Origin: Actinocrispum wychmicini
Lineage (GTDB): Bacteria; Actinomycetota; Actinomycetes; Mycobacteriales; Pseudonocardiaceae
NCBI RefSeq assembly: GCF_004345645.1
Contig: NZ_SLWS01000005.1
Span: 186,001 to 250,000 of the forward strand
DNA length: 64,000 nucleotides
Reading direction: 5' to 3'
Part shown: in pieces, positions 27,750 through 36,874 of the stretch
Layout of the letters: each line of letters begins with the position of its first letter
How positions within the stretch are numbered: position 1 is the stretch's first letter
Translations under genes and position numbers: made by a program
The notes under the pieces: model-generated
The model's database searches: none
The model's input: only the letters and a program-made list of their open reading frames with translations
What the model was told of the DNA's origin: nothing

Positions 27750-29351
27750 GTGTTGAGCTATGTGTCCGGTGTGTCCGCTAAACCACTGCTCGGCGACACC
27801 ATCGGCGCCGACTTCGACCGGACCGTCGCGACCCACGGCGACCGGCTCGCCCTGGTCGACCGCGCGGCCGGCCGGCGCTGGACCTACCGCGAGCTGTCCG
27901 ACGAGATCGGCCGGGTCGCCGTGGGCCTGCTCGAGTTGGGCGTGCGCAAGGGCGACCGGGTCGGCATCTGGGCGCCCAACCGGGCCGAGTGGACGTTCGT
28001 CCAGTACGCCACCGCGAAGATCGGCGCGATCCTGGTGAACATCAACCCGGCGTACCGGACGCACGAGCTGACGTACGTGCTGAACCAGTCCGGCGTCCGC
28101 ACGCTGGTCGCCGCCGCGACGTTCAGGACATCCGACTACGCGGCCATGATCGACGAGGCCCGGCCGTCCTGTCCGGCGCTGGTCGACGTGATCCTGCTGG
28201 ACAGTCCATCGTGGACGGACCTGGCCGGTCACCAGCCCGACCCGGAGCGCCTCGCCGGGATCGAGCTGTCCGCCGACGACCCGATCAACATCCAGTACAC
28301 GTCCGGGACGACCGGCTTCCCCAAGGGCGCCACGCTGTCGCACCACAACATCCTCAACAACGGCTACTTCGTCGGCGAGGGCTGCGGCTACACGCACGAG
28401 GACGTCGTCTGCATCCCGGTGCCGTTCTACCACTGTTTCGGGATGGTGATGGGGAACCTGGCGTGCACGTCACACGGGGCGTGCATGGTGATCCCAGCGC
28501 CCGGCTTCCAGCCCGCGGACACCCTCGCGGCGGTCGCCGAGGAGCGGTGCACGTCCCTGTACGGCGTGCCAACGATGTTCATCGCGATGCTCGCGGACCC
28601 CGGGTTCGACTCGTACGACCTGTCGAGCCTGCGTACCGGGATCATGGCCGGGTCGCCGTGCCCGGTCGAGGTGATGAAGCAGGTCATCGAGCGGATGGGG
28701 ATGGCCGAGGTGACCATCTGCTACGGCATGACCGAGACGTCACCGGTGTCCACCCAGACCACGGCCGAGGACTCGCTGGACCGCCGGGTGTCCACTGTGG
28801 GCAGAGTGCACCCGCACCTTGAGGTGAAGGTGGTGTCCCCGGAGACCGGGCTGACCGTGCCGCGCGGCGAGCCCGGCGAGTTCTGCACCCGCGGCTACTC
28901 GGTGATGCTCGGCTACTGGGAGGAGCCGGACAAGACCGCCGAGGCGATCGACGGTGCCCGCTGGATGCACACCGGCGACCTCGCGGTCATGGACGACGAG
29001 GGATACCTCAACATCACCGGCCGGATCAAGGACATGGTCATCCGGGGCGGCGAGAACGTCTATCCGCGGGAGATCGAGGAGTTCCTGTACACGCATCCGG
29101 ATGTTCTTGACGCGCAGGTGATCGGCGTGCCGGACGAGCGCTACGGCGAGGAGCTGATGGCGTGGGTGCGGATGCGTGACGGGGCGACGCCGTTGACGGC
29201 CGAGGCGTTGCGGGAGTTCTGCGCGGGGAAGCTCGCGCACTACAAGATCCCCCGGTATGTCCATGTCGTGGCCGAGTTCCCGATGACCGTCACCGGGAAG
29301 GTCCGCAAGGTCGAGATGCGCGCCGCCGCACGGGAGATCCTTGGCCGATAG
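27750..29351 (+). CDS. AMP-dependent acyl-CoA synthetase/ligase (FadD-like)
   Basis: 533 residues. Adenylate-forming motifs in order: '[18 protein letters not shown]' (P-loop), '[11 protein letters not shown]', '[39 protein letters not shown]' (hinge and CoA-binding), '[12 protein letters not shown]' with the catalytic Lys. Activates a carboxylic acid as acyl-AMP and then acyl-CoA; the medium-chain/acetoacetyl-type N-terminus fits fatty acid catabolism. CAGGAGG seven nt before GTG 27750 fixes the start; longer upstream frame is a shadow of the DUF1444 gene. Directly precedes the oxidoreductase gene. Confidence 0.94.
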   Translation: MLSYVSGVSAKPLLGDTIGADFDRTVATHGDRLALVDRAAGRRWTYRELSDEIGRVAVGLLELGVRKGDRVGIWAPNRAEWTFVQYATAKIGAILVNINPAYRTHELTYVLNQSGVRTLVAAATFRTSDYAAMIDEARPSCPALVDVILLDSPSWTDLAGHQPDPERLAGIELSADDPINIQYTSGTTGFPKGATLSHHNILNNGYFVGEGCGYTHEDVVCIPVPFYHCFGMVMGNLACTSHGACMVIPAPGFQPADTLAAVAEERCTSLYGVPTMFIAMLADPGFDSYDLSSLRTGIMAGSPCPVEVMKQVIERMGMAEVTICYGMTETSPVSTQTTAEDSLDRRVSTVGRVHPHLEVKVVSPETGLTVPRGEPGEFCTRGYSVMLGYWEEPDKTAEAIDGARWMHTGDLAVMDDEGYLNITGRIKDMVIRGGENVYPREIEEFLYTHPDVLDAQVIGVPDERYGEELMAWVRMRDGATPLTAEALREFCAGKLAHYKIPRYVHVVAEFPMTVTGKVRKVEMRAAAREILGR

Positions 29352-29361
29352 GGTCGACGGC

Positions 29362-30336
29362 ATGATCGGATGGGGAGTGGTCGCCACCGGCGGCATCGCG
29401 GACGTGGTGACGTCGGACATGAAGCTCGTCGACGGCACGGAAGTCCGGGCAGTGTCCTCCCGGGACCCACGGAAGGCCGCGGATTTCGCCGAACGGCACG
29501 GGATTCCACGGTCGTATGGGAACAACGACGAGCTGATCGCGGATCCGTCGGTCGACGTCGTGTACGTGGCGACGCCGCACAGCAGCCACTACGAGGTCGC
29601 CAAGGCGGCGTTGGTCGCGGGCAAGGCTGTGCTGTGTGAGAAGCCGCTGACTGTGACGCTCGCCGCCGCTGAGGAACTGGTCGCCCTTGCCCGCCAGCAG
29701 GGTGCGTTCCTGATGGAGGCCATGTGGACCCGGTTCAACCCGCTCGTCCGCAAGCTGCGGCAATGGGTGGCCGAAGGTGTCATCGGTCAGATCCGCGGTA
29801 TCCACGCGGATTTCGGCGCGTTGTTCCCAGCCGACCCGACACATCGCGGGTGGAATCCTTTGCTCGGTGGGGGATCCCTGCTCGACCTGGGTGTCTATCC
29901 GGTGTCGTTGGTGCAGATGCTGTTGGGAGAGCCGACAGCTGTCGTGACGCACGGATTGGTGCGCAACGAGGTTGACGCGCAGGCGGCGATGTTGCTGCGC
30001 TACCCGGACGGGGTGTCCGCACAGGTGACGTCCTCGATGATCAGCGACCACCCGGTCCGGGCGACCATCGTCGGCACCAACGGGCGGATCGAGTTGTCGC
30101 CCGACTTCTTCCGGGTCGAGGAGATGGTGGTACAGGTCGGTGCCGACCGCCGGGTGGAGCGGGTCGAGCTCACCGGCCACGGGTACACGTACCAGATCGC
30201 CGAGGTGAACGCGCGGGTTCTGGCCGGGGACAAGGAAAGCCCCGAGATGACCTTGGACGACACATTGGCCGTGATGCGGATCTTGACCACCGGGCTGACC
30301 CAGCTCGGTGTGCGCTACCCGGACACGGTCAGGTAG
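29362..30336 (+). CDS. Gfo/Idh/MocA-family NAD(P)-dependent oxidoreductase
   Basis: 324 residues. Rossmann start 'IGWGVVATGGIADVV', then 'VYVATPHSSHYEVAKAALVAGKAVLCEKPLTV' with the family EKP motif, and the C-terminal substrate domain ('GALFPADPTHRGWNPLLGGGSLLDLGVYPVSL'). The His-bearing region near 'GGGSLLDLGVYPV' matches sugar/inositol dehydrogenase relatives. ATG 29362 lies 10 bp after the acyl-CoA ligase stop, so cotranscription is likely. The last 22 bp overlap the convergent Nramp gene. Confidence 0.92.
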   Translation: MIGWGVVATGGIADVVTSDMKLVDGTEVRAVSSRDPRKAADFAERHGIPRSYGNNDELIADPSVDVVYVATPHSSHYEVAKAALVAGKAVLCEKPLTVTLAAAEELVALARQQGAFLMEAMWTRFNPLVRKLRQWVAEGVIGQIRGIHADFGALFPADPTHRGWNPLLGGGSLLDLGVYPVSLVQMLLGEPTAVVTHGLVRNEVDAQAAMLLRYPDGVSAQVTSSMISDHPVRATIVGTNGRIELSPDFFRVEEMVVQVGADRRVERVELTGHGYTYQIAEVNARVLAGDKESPEMTLDDTLAVMRILTTGLTQLGVRYPDTVR

Positions 30337-31553
30337 ATCAGGGCGATGTTGAGGACGATCACGGCGGCCGCTACCAACCAGGCGAACACCGTGGTCGTCC
30401 TCGTGTTGGCGTACGCACCCATCACCGACCGCCGGGCCGTCAACGACACCAGGGGAACCAGCGCGAACGGGATCCCGAACGACAGCACGACCTGCGACAC
30501 CACCAGCGCCCACGTGGGGTTCACGCCGGCCGCCAGCAGCGCCAACGCCGGCACCAGCGTGAGCAGACGCCGTGCCAGCAACGGAATCCGGCGACGCAGC
30601 AGGCCGCCCATCACGACCGCGCCCGCGTAGACACCGACCGAGCTGGACGCGAAACCCGACGCCAGCAAGCCGATCGCGAACAGCAGCGCGATCCCCGCAC
30701 CCAAGTGGTCGCCGACGGCGGCGTGCACAGCAGGGAGTGTGTCCACGCCGTCGGTGCCGGCCAACGCGGTTGCGGCGAGCAGGAGCATGGCCAGGTTCAC
30801 CGCGCCCGCGAACACCATCGCGATGCCCACGTCGAACCTGGTCGCGACCAGCAACCGGGCCAGCGGCCGCCCGGTCTGCGTCCCGTGCCTGTCCCGGGCC
30901 AGCGCCGAATGCAGGTACACGGCGTGCGGCATCACTGTCGCGCCAAGCATTCCGGCCGCCAGCAGCACACTCTCCGATCCGTCGAACCGCGGCACCAGCC
31001 CGCCGACCAGGCCAGCGCCGGACGGCGCCGACACGAACAGCCCGGCCGCGAACCCGACCGCGATCACCAGCAACAACCCCGTGATCACCCGCTCGAACGG
31101 CCGCTGCCCGGCCCGGTCCCGGACCAGCAGCAACCCGGTGGCGACCACCCCCGTGATGGCGCCGCCGAGCGGCAACGGCAGGTCGAACAGCAGGTTCAGC
31201 GCGATCGCCCCACCGAAGACCTCGGCCAGGTCCGTGGCCATCGCCACGATCTCCGCCTGCACCCAGTAGGCCAGCCGGGACGGCGTCGCCAGCCGCTCTC
31301 GGACGGCTTCGGGCAGGGACATGCCGGTGACCAGGCCAAGCTTCGCGGAGAGGTACTGCACGAGCCCGGCCATGACGTTCGCCACCACGACGACCCACAC
31401 GAGCAGGTAGCCGAACCGGGCACCCGCGGCTGTGTTCGTGGCCACGTTGCCCGGGTCGACATAGGCGATGGCAGCCACGAAGGCCGGCCCGAGCAGAGCC
31501 GCGCCGGCCCGCACTCTGGGCAGGACACCGGCGGCGGACCTGGTCGTGGACAC
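30315..31553 (-). CDS. Nramp-family Mn2+/Fe2+ transporter (MntH-like)
   Basis: About 412 residues with 11 predicted membrane segments. TM1 carries the metal-binding D-P-G-N (AIAYVDPGNVATNT), and TM6 the M-P-H motif (GATVMPHAVYLHSALARD); both are the canonical Nramp metal site. It imports Mn2+ or Fe2+ with protons. It starts ~11 bp after the stop of the Mn/Fe-dependent R2lox gene on the same strand, so transport and cofactor loading are likely coregulated. GTG 31553 (VSTTRSAAG) is the probable start; the frame remains open upstream into R2lox. Confidence 0.92.
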   Translation of the reverse strand: MSTTRSAAGVLPRVRAGAALLGPAFVAAIAYVDPGNVATNTAAGARFGYLLVWVVVVANVMAGLVQYLSAKLGLVTGMSLPEAVRERLATPSRLAYWVQAEIVAMATDLAEVFGGAIALNLLFDLPLPLGGAITGVVATGLLLVRDRAGQRPFERVITGLLLVIAVGFAAGLFVSAPSGAGLVGGLVPRFDGSESVLLAAGMLGATVMPHAVYLHSALARDRHGTQTGRPLARLLVATRFDVGIAMVFAGAVNLAMLLLAATALAGTDGVDTLPAVHAAVGDHLGAGIALLFAIGLLASGFASSSVGVYAGAVVMGGLLRRRIPLLARRLLTLVPALALLAAGVNPTWALVVSQVVLSFGIPFALVPLVSLTARRSVMGAYANTRTTTVFAWLVAAAVIVLNIALIYLTVSG

Positions 31554-31563
31554 CCCAGGAACC

Positions 31564-32532
31564 TTACTGCGAACCGCTGGCGACAACCTCGGCGAACACT
31601 TTGGCGTCCTCCTCGCCGAACTGGTCCTCCAGGACCTCGGGGGAGTAGTCCAGGTCGATCTGGCCGACCGGGGTGCCGCGGGCCGACGAGATCGCGCCCA
31701 GTCGGCGCTGGGCCCGGTCGGCCGCGTAGGTGATGTACTCCTGCGGGTCGGTCTCGAACGGCCGGGGCTCCTCGAACTGGTCGCTTACCCACTGGATCAT
31801 GTTCAACGCGATCGGCAGCAGCTCGCCCATCCGTTGGGTGATCGCGTCGAACATCGAATCGTCCGCGGCCACGTGCCTGCGGCAGGTGAACGTGCCCCAC
31901 GCCATGTGGCGGCGCTCGTCGTCGCCGATCCGGCGGACCAGCTCCCGCATGCCCGGCAGGATGCCGCGGCGGGCGCAGATCTTCTGCCACGCGTAGTAGC
32001 CGGTCAGTGCCAGTGTGCCCTCGATCACGTGGTTGTACGTGACGCTGGCCCGGATCTGGTTGAGCGGGCTGGGATCCGACTCGAGCACCCGCAGCGAGCC
32101 GGGCAGCTCCTCGTAGAAGAGCTTGCGGTAGTAGGGGTTCTCCGCGACGAACGGGTGCAGGTCGGCGGTCAGGCCGACCGCGTCCATCCAGCGCCGGAAC
32201 ACCTCGGTGTGTTTGGCTTCCTCGTAGCAGAACTGGGTGAGGTACATGCCGTCGGCGAGCCTGCCCTCGGTGGCCATCGCCTTCATGAACGGCTGGATGT
32301 CCTCGGTGACCGCCTCCTCGCCGGCGATGAACTGGGCGACCAGGTACGTGGCCGACCGCTTCTCCTCGGCCGTCAGGGTTTCCCAGTCGGCGGCGTCCTT
32401 GCTGAAGTCGATGTCCGCCGGGTTCCAGAACTTGGCGTTGCCCTTCACGAACAGCCGCAGCGGGAAGGAGTCCCAGTTCAGCCCGCCCTGGCGGAGCGAG
32501 CCGAACCCGGCGCGGTACTCGGTGGTTGTCAT
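31564..32532 (-). CDS. R2-like ligand-binding oxidase (R2lox), Mn/Fe cofactor
   Basis: 322 residues, ferritin-like four-helix bundle, related to the small subunit of ribonucleotide reductase but a separate oxidase family (M. tuberculosis Rv0233 type). All six metal ligands are present at spacings identical to Rv0233 with a +4 offset: Glu72, Glu105, His108, Glu171, Glu206, His209. The Val and Tyr that form the ether cross-link (Val75, Tyr166) are also present. Its physiological substrate is unknown; it binds a long-chain ligand. ATG 32532 overlaps the TetR stop by 4 bp, and an Nramp gene follows. Confidence 0.94.
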   Translation of the reverse strand: MTTTEYRAGFGSLRQGGLNWDSFPLRLFVKGNAKFWNPADIDFSKDAADWETLTAEEKRSATYLVAQFIAGEEAVTEDIQPFMKAMATEGRLADGMYLTQFCYEEAKHTEVFRRWMDAVGLTADLHPFVAENPYYRKLFYEELPGSLRVLESDPSPLNQIRASVTYNHVIEGTLALTGYYAWQKICARRGILPGMRELVRRIGDDERRHMAWGTFTCRRHVAADDSMFDAITQRMGELLPIALNMIQWVSDQFEEPRPFETDPQEYITYAADRAQRRLGAISSARGTPVGQIDLDYSPEVLEDQFGEEDAKVFAEVVASGSQ

Positions 32533-33146
32533 GAAGGACGCTCCTTTGCGGCTGAAGTGGAGGAACACCGGATCGCGGGCATGAGCACGTCGCGGACGGC
32601 GGCCGCGGCCTCGTCCGGGTCGGCGGTGGGCAGCAGCATGTGGCTGATCGCCAACCGGACCGACGTCTCGGCGACCACCACGGCGGTCGGCTCGGGCAGG
32701 GTGGGCACCCGGGCGAGCAGGTGGCGGACGCACTGCTCGACACCGAGCCGCAGAACGGGCTCGCCGCGCGTGGTCAACAGTGGCAACAGGTCTTCGGCCT
32801 CGGCGCCGCCGAGCACCGACGCGACCAGCCTGTTCTCCCGGCCGTGCCGGATGGTGTACGCGACGGTGCCGTGGATCGCGTCCGCCAGGTCAGCGGAGGT
32901 GGTCCAGATCTCCTCGGCGCCCTCGATGAACTCCGACAGCGTGCGCATCGCGACCGCGTCGACCAGGGCGGACTTGTTGCCGAACTCGTTGTAGACCGTC
33001 TGCCTGCTGACCCCGGCCGCACCGGCCACGTCCGCCATCCGCAGGCCGGCGAAGCCGTGCTCGGCCAGCAGTTCGGCGGCCGCGTCCAGCAGGGTCTCGC
33101 GCAACGACAGCCGCACCCGTTCGGTGAACGGTGTGATCTCGGTCAT
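32529..33146 (-). CDS. TetR-family regulator, first gene of the R2lox operon
   Basis: 205 residues. HTH at ~18-65: '[49 protein letters not shown]'. The C-terminal ligand domain is helical. Translationally coupled to R2lox (ATGA). A long palindrome at 33156-33182 sits 10 bp before its ATG, overlapping a promoter, so it probably represses its own operon. The ATG may be the transcription start itself (leaderless). Confidence 0.92.
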   Translation of the reverse strand: MTEITPFTERVRLSLRETLLDAAAELLAEHGFAGLRMADVAGAAGVSRQTVYNEFGNKSALVDAVAMRTLSEFIEGAEEIWTTSADLADAIHGTVAYTIRHGRENRLVASVLGGAEAEDLLPLLTTRGEPVLRLGVEQCVRHLLARVPTLPEPTAVVVAETSVRLAISHMLLPTADPDEAAAAVRDVLMPAIRCSSTSAAKERPS

Positions 33147-33152
33147 GTTGGG

Positions 33153-33182
33153 AGTCTTGACACACTGGCCAGTCGTGTCAAG
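33153..33182 (-). promoter_or_regulatory. Leaderless promoter covered by a TetR palindrome
   Basis: CTTGACAC (33156-33163) and GTGTCAAG (33175-33182) are perfect outer arms around the palindrome ACTGGCCAGT plus one base. On the minus strand TTGACA is a perfect -35, 17 bp before AAGACT (33158-33153), and the expected start seven nt on falls on the A of the TetR ATG at 33146. Repressor binding would block both promoter boxes. Confidence 0.65.
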
Positions 33183-33228
33183 GCGGTGGACAGCGATATG
33201 CGGTTCGTAAAGCCCATAGGGTGATGGG

Positions 33229-33846
33229 GTGACCATTACCGTCGGATTCGACCTCGACATGACCCTGATCGATGCGCGACCGGGTGTGGTCGTGGCCATG
33301 GACGCGCTGGGCGAGGAGTTCGGCATCCGGCTCGACGGTCAGTACGTGGTCGCCAACATGGGCCCGCCGCTGCCGGACGTGTTCCGCGAGTTGGGTCTGC
33401 CCGAACAGGACATCGACCCGATGGTGGCGCGGTTCCGCGCGATGTATCCGTCGCTGGCGATCCCGTTGACGACTCCGATGCCCGGCGCGGAGGACGCGCT
33501 CGACGCCGTGCGGGCGGTCGGCGGCACGACGATGATCGTGACCGCGAAGTACCAGCGCAACGCCGACCTGCACATCCAAGCGCTCGGTTGGGACGTCGAC
33601 CACGTGATCGGCGACCTGTGGTCGGCCGGGAAGGCGGAGGCGCTGAAGCGCCATGGCGCGTCGGTGTACGTGGGCGATCACGTGGGAGACATGAAAGGCG
33701 CGGCGGCGGCGGACGCGTTCGCGGTCGGTGTCGCGACCGGACCGTGTTCCGCGTCGACACTGACCGAAGCCGGGGCGCACGTCGTGCTCACCAGCCTGAC
33801 GCAGTTCCCCGCCTGGCTCACCGACCACCTCGGCGGACGACGCTGA
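33229..33846 (+). CDS. HAD-superfamily hydrolase
   Basis: 205 residues. Motif I 'VGFDLDMTLID', motif II Thr/Lys region 'TTMIVTAKYQRN', motif IV 'VYVGDHVGDMKGA'. Phosphoglycolate-phosphatase-like subfamily, cap type C1 (helical residues ~15-85). The substrate cannot be told. GTG 33229 start. Divergent from the TetR-R2lox operon and sharing its promoter region; 3' end overlaps a convergent small membrane gene by 29 bp. Confidence 0.88.
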   Translation: MTITVGFDLDMTLIDARPGVVVAMDALGEEFGIRLDGQYVVANMGPPLPDVFRELGLPEQDIDPMVARFRAMYPSLAIPLTTPMPGAEDALDAVRAVGGTTMIVTAKYQRNADLHIQALGWDVDHVIGDLWSAGKAEALKRHGASVYVGDHVGDMKGAAAADAFAVGVATGPCSASTLTEAGAHVVLTSLTQFPAWLTDHLGGRR

Positions 33847-34009
33847 ACACCGCCAGCGCCAAGCCGACCGGCAGCATCATCGCCGCGACGTACAGCCACA
33901 CAGTGAGGTTGTGTTCGCCCGCCGCGTAGAGCCCGAAGACCGTGATGATCGCGGCCAGGCCGATCGCGAACAGCGTGATCGCGGCGGGCAACAGTTTGGA
34001 TCTCGGCAC
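33818..34009 (-). CDS. Small two-TM membrane protein, 63 aa
   Basis: Two hydrophobic helices (AAITLFAIGLAAIITVFGLY and VWLYVAAMMLPVGLALAVFSV) with a short loop and a basic C-terminus (VRRGGR). The coherent topology supports a real gene; no family recognised. Divergent from cspA-like gene at 34158. Confidence 0.6.
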   Translation of the reverse strand: MPRSKLLPAAITLFAIGLAAIITVFGLYAAGEHNLTVWLYVAAMMLPVGLALAVFSVVRRGGR

Positions 34010-34157
34010 GAGAACAGACTATGCGTTACGCCAGGGCACGTATTTGGCATAGGCTTGTACGACGCGTCTCGGGCGTGCCCGGGGCGCGTTAGTCGTGTGG
34101 CAGGGAGGCCAGATGGGCCGCGCGACTGCAGGAGTCGACGAGGGAACGGTGAGGGCT

Positions 34158-34544
34158 GTGCCGACCGGACGGGTCAAGTGGTACGACTCGGAGAAAGGCT
34201 TTGGGTTCGTCACGCAGGAAGGCGGGGAGGACGTGTACGTCCGCGCGTCCGCGTTGCCGCCCGGCGTCCCAGGACTCAAAGCGGGACAACGCATTGAGTT
34301 CGGCGTGGCGGACGGCCGCCGCGGCCCGCAGGCGTTGTCGGTCCGGCTGGTCGATCCGATCCCCTCGGTGGTCGAGGCCCACCGCCGGCCCGCGGAGGAG
34401 TTGCACGGCCTCGTCGAGGACATGATCAAGATGCTGGAAGCCACGATCCAACCGGACCTGCGCCGCGGCCGTTACCCGGACCGCAAGTCCAGCAAGCGAA
34501 TCGCCGAAGTGGTCCGCGCGGTCGCGCGGGAGCTGGATCCGTAG
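34158..34544 (+). CDS. cspB: Cold-shock domain protein with long C-terminal extension (CspB-like)
   Basis: About 128 residues. Cold-shock domain at ~1-65: '[33 protein letters not shown]' with RNP-1 (KGFGFV) and RNP-2 (DVYVR). C-terminal helical extension '[49 protein letters not shown]' is the mycobacterial CspB form, absent in ordinary 67-aa Csps. RNA chaperone role is expected. GTG 34158 matches the family start; GTG 34149 has a better ribosome site (GAGGGAAC) and adds three residues. First gene of the block that resembles M. tuberculosis Rv0871 onward. Confidence 0.9.
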   Translation: MPTGRVKWYDSEKGFGFVTQEGGEDVYVRASALPPGVPGLKAGQRIEFGVADGRRGPQALSVRLVDPIPSVVEAHRRPAEELHGLVEDMIKMLEATIQPDLRRGRYPDRKSSKRIAEVVRAVARELDP

Positions 34545-35000
34545 CTACGGCGTGACGTCGAGCGCCCAGATGGCGTTGGCGAGGAACATGGGTTCCTTGT
34601 CCGGGGCCAGGGCGATCCCGCCGCCCAGCTGGCGTACTTCGACGTGGGTCAGCTGGTCGCCCGCGGTGGGGGCGACCAGGGTGTACGCGTACTTCTTGTC
34701 GTTCGGGGTGAAGACCGCGGTCCGGGCCTGTTGCTCGGTGCCGTCCTGGCCCTTGTACTTGAAGACCACCACCCAGGGGACGCTCGCGACCTTGCCGGGC
34801 ACCGAGATGTTCACGAACTTCCCGCTGGGTACGGAAAGCCGGCCGGTGGCGTCGCAGACGTCGAGTTCGGGGTGGCACGTGGTCGGGGCGAGCCGCACGG
34901 TCGTCCGGTCGGCGAAGAACGTGACCTCCTGCGGTTCGCGCGCGCATCCGGCGAGTACCAACGCACCTGCGACCAGCGAAGCGATTCCGTAACGGCGCAC
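34545..35000 (-). CDS. DUF2771 lipoprotein
   Basis: 151 residues. Signal peptide with lipobox 'ALVLAGC' (Cys19) and an exported beta-rich domain ('QEVTFFADRTTVRLAPTTCHPELDVCDATG', 'AYTLVAPTAGDQLTHVEVRQLGGGIAL', ending 'IWALDVTP'), the DUF2771 pattern. Two further Cys (C-x5-C) may form a disulfide. Function unknown. It follows the MFS gene by 10 bp on the same strand and abuts the cold-shock gene. Confidence 0.86.
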   Translation of the reverse strand: MRRYGIASLVAGALVLAGCAREPQEVTFFADRTTVRLAPTTCHPELDVCDATGRLSVPSGKFVNISVPGKVASVPWVVVFKYKGQDGTEQQARTAVFTPNDKKYAYTLVAPTAGDQLTHVEVRQLGGGIALAPDKEPMFLANAIWALDVTP

Positions 35001-35010
35001 GTCAGACAGG

Positions 35011-36828
35011 TTACGGCTGCCCTGGGCGCGGGGCGACGCCGCCCTGCCTGCGCACCATGTTCAGCAACGACGTGCCGCGGTTGGCCATGATCGTCTGCAG
35101 CAGGCCGAGCGCCAGCAGCAACGAGACCACCAGGAAGCCGACCCAGAACGTGGCCGGCAGCAGGACGCCCAGCGCGCCACCGAACACCCAGCCGAGCTGC
35201 AACACCGTTTCCGACCGGCCGAACGCGGACGCCCGCGATTCCTCCGGCAGGTCGTCCTGGATCACCGCGTCCAGGCTGTTCTTGGCCAGCGCGGCAGCGG
35301 TCGCCGCGATCAGGCCGACCACGGCCATCGTGCCGATACCGGGCATGATCGTGGCCAGGACGGTCGCGCACAGGGACGCGATCACACAGCCGATCACCAT
35401 CTGCTCCGGCTTGTGTACGTGCAGGCGGGTGCCGATCGCGTTGCCGCCGAAGCTGCCCACACCGGCCGCCGCGGCGATCAGGCCGAGCAGCAGCAGCTGT
35501 TGGATCGGTTTGCCCTCGGTCTCCGCGCGGACCGCGAACGCCGAGAACATCATCAGGAAACCGGTCAGCACCTTCACGGTTCCGTTGGCCCACAACGAGA
35601 CCACCACGTGCTGGCCCATCGGCTGGCGTTTGGGCTTCACCGCCGTCGCGGACAGGGTCGCCGGCACCTCGCCCTCGGTGACCTCCACCCACGCCGGGAT
35701 CTTCATCGCCTGCACGGCCCCGACCACACAGATGATCGCGGTGAACCACAGCGCCCCGGACGAGTCGAACAGCTTCAGCATGCCCGCCGCGATCCCGCCG
35801 AACACCATGCCGGCGAAGAGGCCGAACACGGTCAGCCGGGCGTTCGTCTTGGACAGGGTGATGTCCGGCGGCAGCACTCTCGGCGTCACCGCCGCCTTGA
35901 GCACGGTGAACGACTTGGAGAGCACCATTTTCCCGAGCGCCGCCGGGTACAGCCACCAAGTGGTGAACTGGGTGGCCATGAGCACGCACATCAGTGCCTG
36001 CCCGGCCGACGCGACGCACATCGCCAGTCGGCGGCCGCGCTGGATCCGGTCGAGCGCGGGGCCGATGACCGGCGCGACCAGTGCGAACGGCGCGACCGTG
36101 ATCAGCAGGTACAGGGCGATCTTGCCCTTGCTGCTGTCCGCGCTCGCGGCCGCGAAGAACAACGTGTTCGCCAGTGCCACGGCCATCGCCGCGTCGCTCG
36201 CGTAGTTCAGCATCGTCGCGTACGTCAACGCGGTGAGGCCGGACTTGTCGGCGCCGTCGGCGTTCGCGGCCCGCTTGAACGCGTGCACGGCCTGCTGGGT
36301 CAGCTGCTTGCTGCGCAGCGCGGCGACCCGCGTGACCGTGAGCTTCTTCGGCGCCTGCGGCAGGCCGCCGGTCGGTCGGGAGGGCGCCGCTTCGAAGCCG
36401 TGCTGCGCCTCTGGCTGCTTGGGCGCCTCGGGCTCGGACTCGTAGTACTCGTACGGCCCCGTCTGGCCCGTGCCGGCCACGGGATAGCCGTCCGGGCCGT
36501 AGCGCGACGACGGCGGAGGCGGTGGCTCGCGACGGACCGGCGTGGTCTGCCGGTACTCCTCCGGGATGGGCGGCGGCCCGGCTGGCTGCTGGTACTGCGG
36601 CTCGTAGTGCTGCTGCTGTGGAGGCGGGGGCGGAGGCTGGTACTGACGGGTGCGGGGGTAGGGCGGCGGCGGTTGTTGGGGCGGCGGTGGTTGCGGCGGC
36701 GGGTTCCCAGGGTTCCCACGGCTGAACTGCTGCGGCTGTTTGGCCGTCCACTTCCTCCCTTTTTTCCGGTTCGACCGATCACCGCGGTTCGAGTCACCGC
36801 TGTGATCGTCTGAGCCGGAACGCAACAT
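35011..36828 (-). CDS. MFS transporter with Pro/Gln-rich cytoplasmic N-terminal region
   Basis: About 605 residues. The first ~150 are basic then Pro/Gln/Tyr-rich (runs such as PPQPPPPQQPPPPYPR), likely disordered in the cytoplasm; this is not part of the MFS fold. The remaining ~430 residues contain about 12 membrane segments ('IALYLLITVAPFALVAPVIGPALDRIQRGRR' with motif A-like DRxxxGRR). It matches the Rv0876c-like protein in the conserved block. ATG 36828 has AGGATGG upstream; ATG 36846 and 36864 are in-frame alternatives. Ten bp separate it from the lipoprotein gene after it. Confidence 0.85.
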   Translation of the reverse strand: MLRSGSDDHSGDSNRGDRSNRKKGRKWTAKQPQQFSRGNPGNPPPQPPPPQQPPPPYPRTRQYQPPPPPPQQQHYEPQYQQPAGPPPIPEEYRQTTPVRREPPPPPSSRYGPDGYPVAGTGQTGPYEYYESEPEAPKQPEAQHGFEAAPSRPTGGLPQAPKKLTVTRVAALRSKQLTQQAVHAFKRAANADGADKSGLTALTYATMLNYASDAAMAVALANTLFFAAASADSSKGKIALYLLITVAPFALVAPVIGPALDRIQRGRRLAMCVASAGQALMCVLMATQFTTWWLYPAALGKMVLSKSFTVLKAAVTPRVLPPDITLSKTNARLTVFGLFAGMVFGGIAAGMLKLFDSSGALWFTAIICVVGAVQAMKIPAWVEVTEGEVPATLSATAVKPKRQPMGQHVVVSLWANGTVKVLTGFLMMFSAFAVRAETEGKPIQQLLLLGLIAAAAGVGSFGGNAIGTRLHVHKPEQMVIGCVIASLCATVLATIMPGIGTMAVVGLIAATAAALAKNSLDAVIQDDLPEESRASAFGRSETVLQLGWVFGGALGVLLPATFWVGFLVVSLLLALGLLQTIMANRGTSLLNMVRRQGGVAPRPGQP

Positions 36829-36874
36829 AAGTCCATCCTGCCGCATCTTGTGTTCTCGTAGCACATGGACGTGA

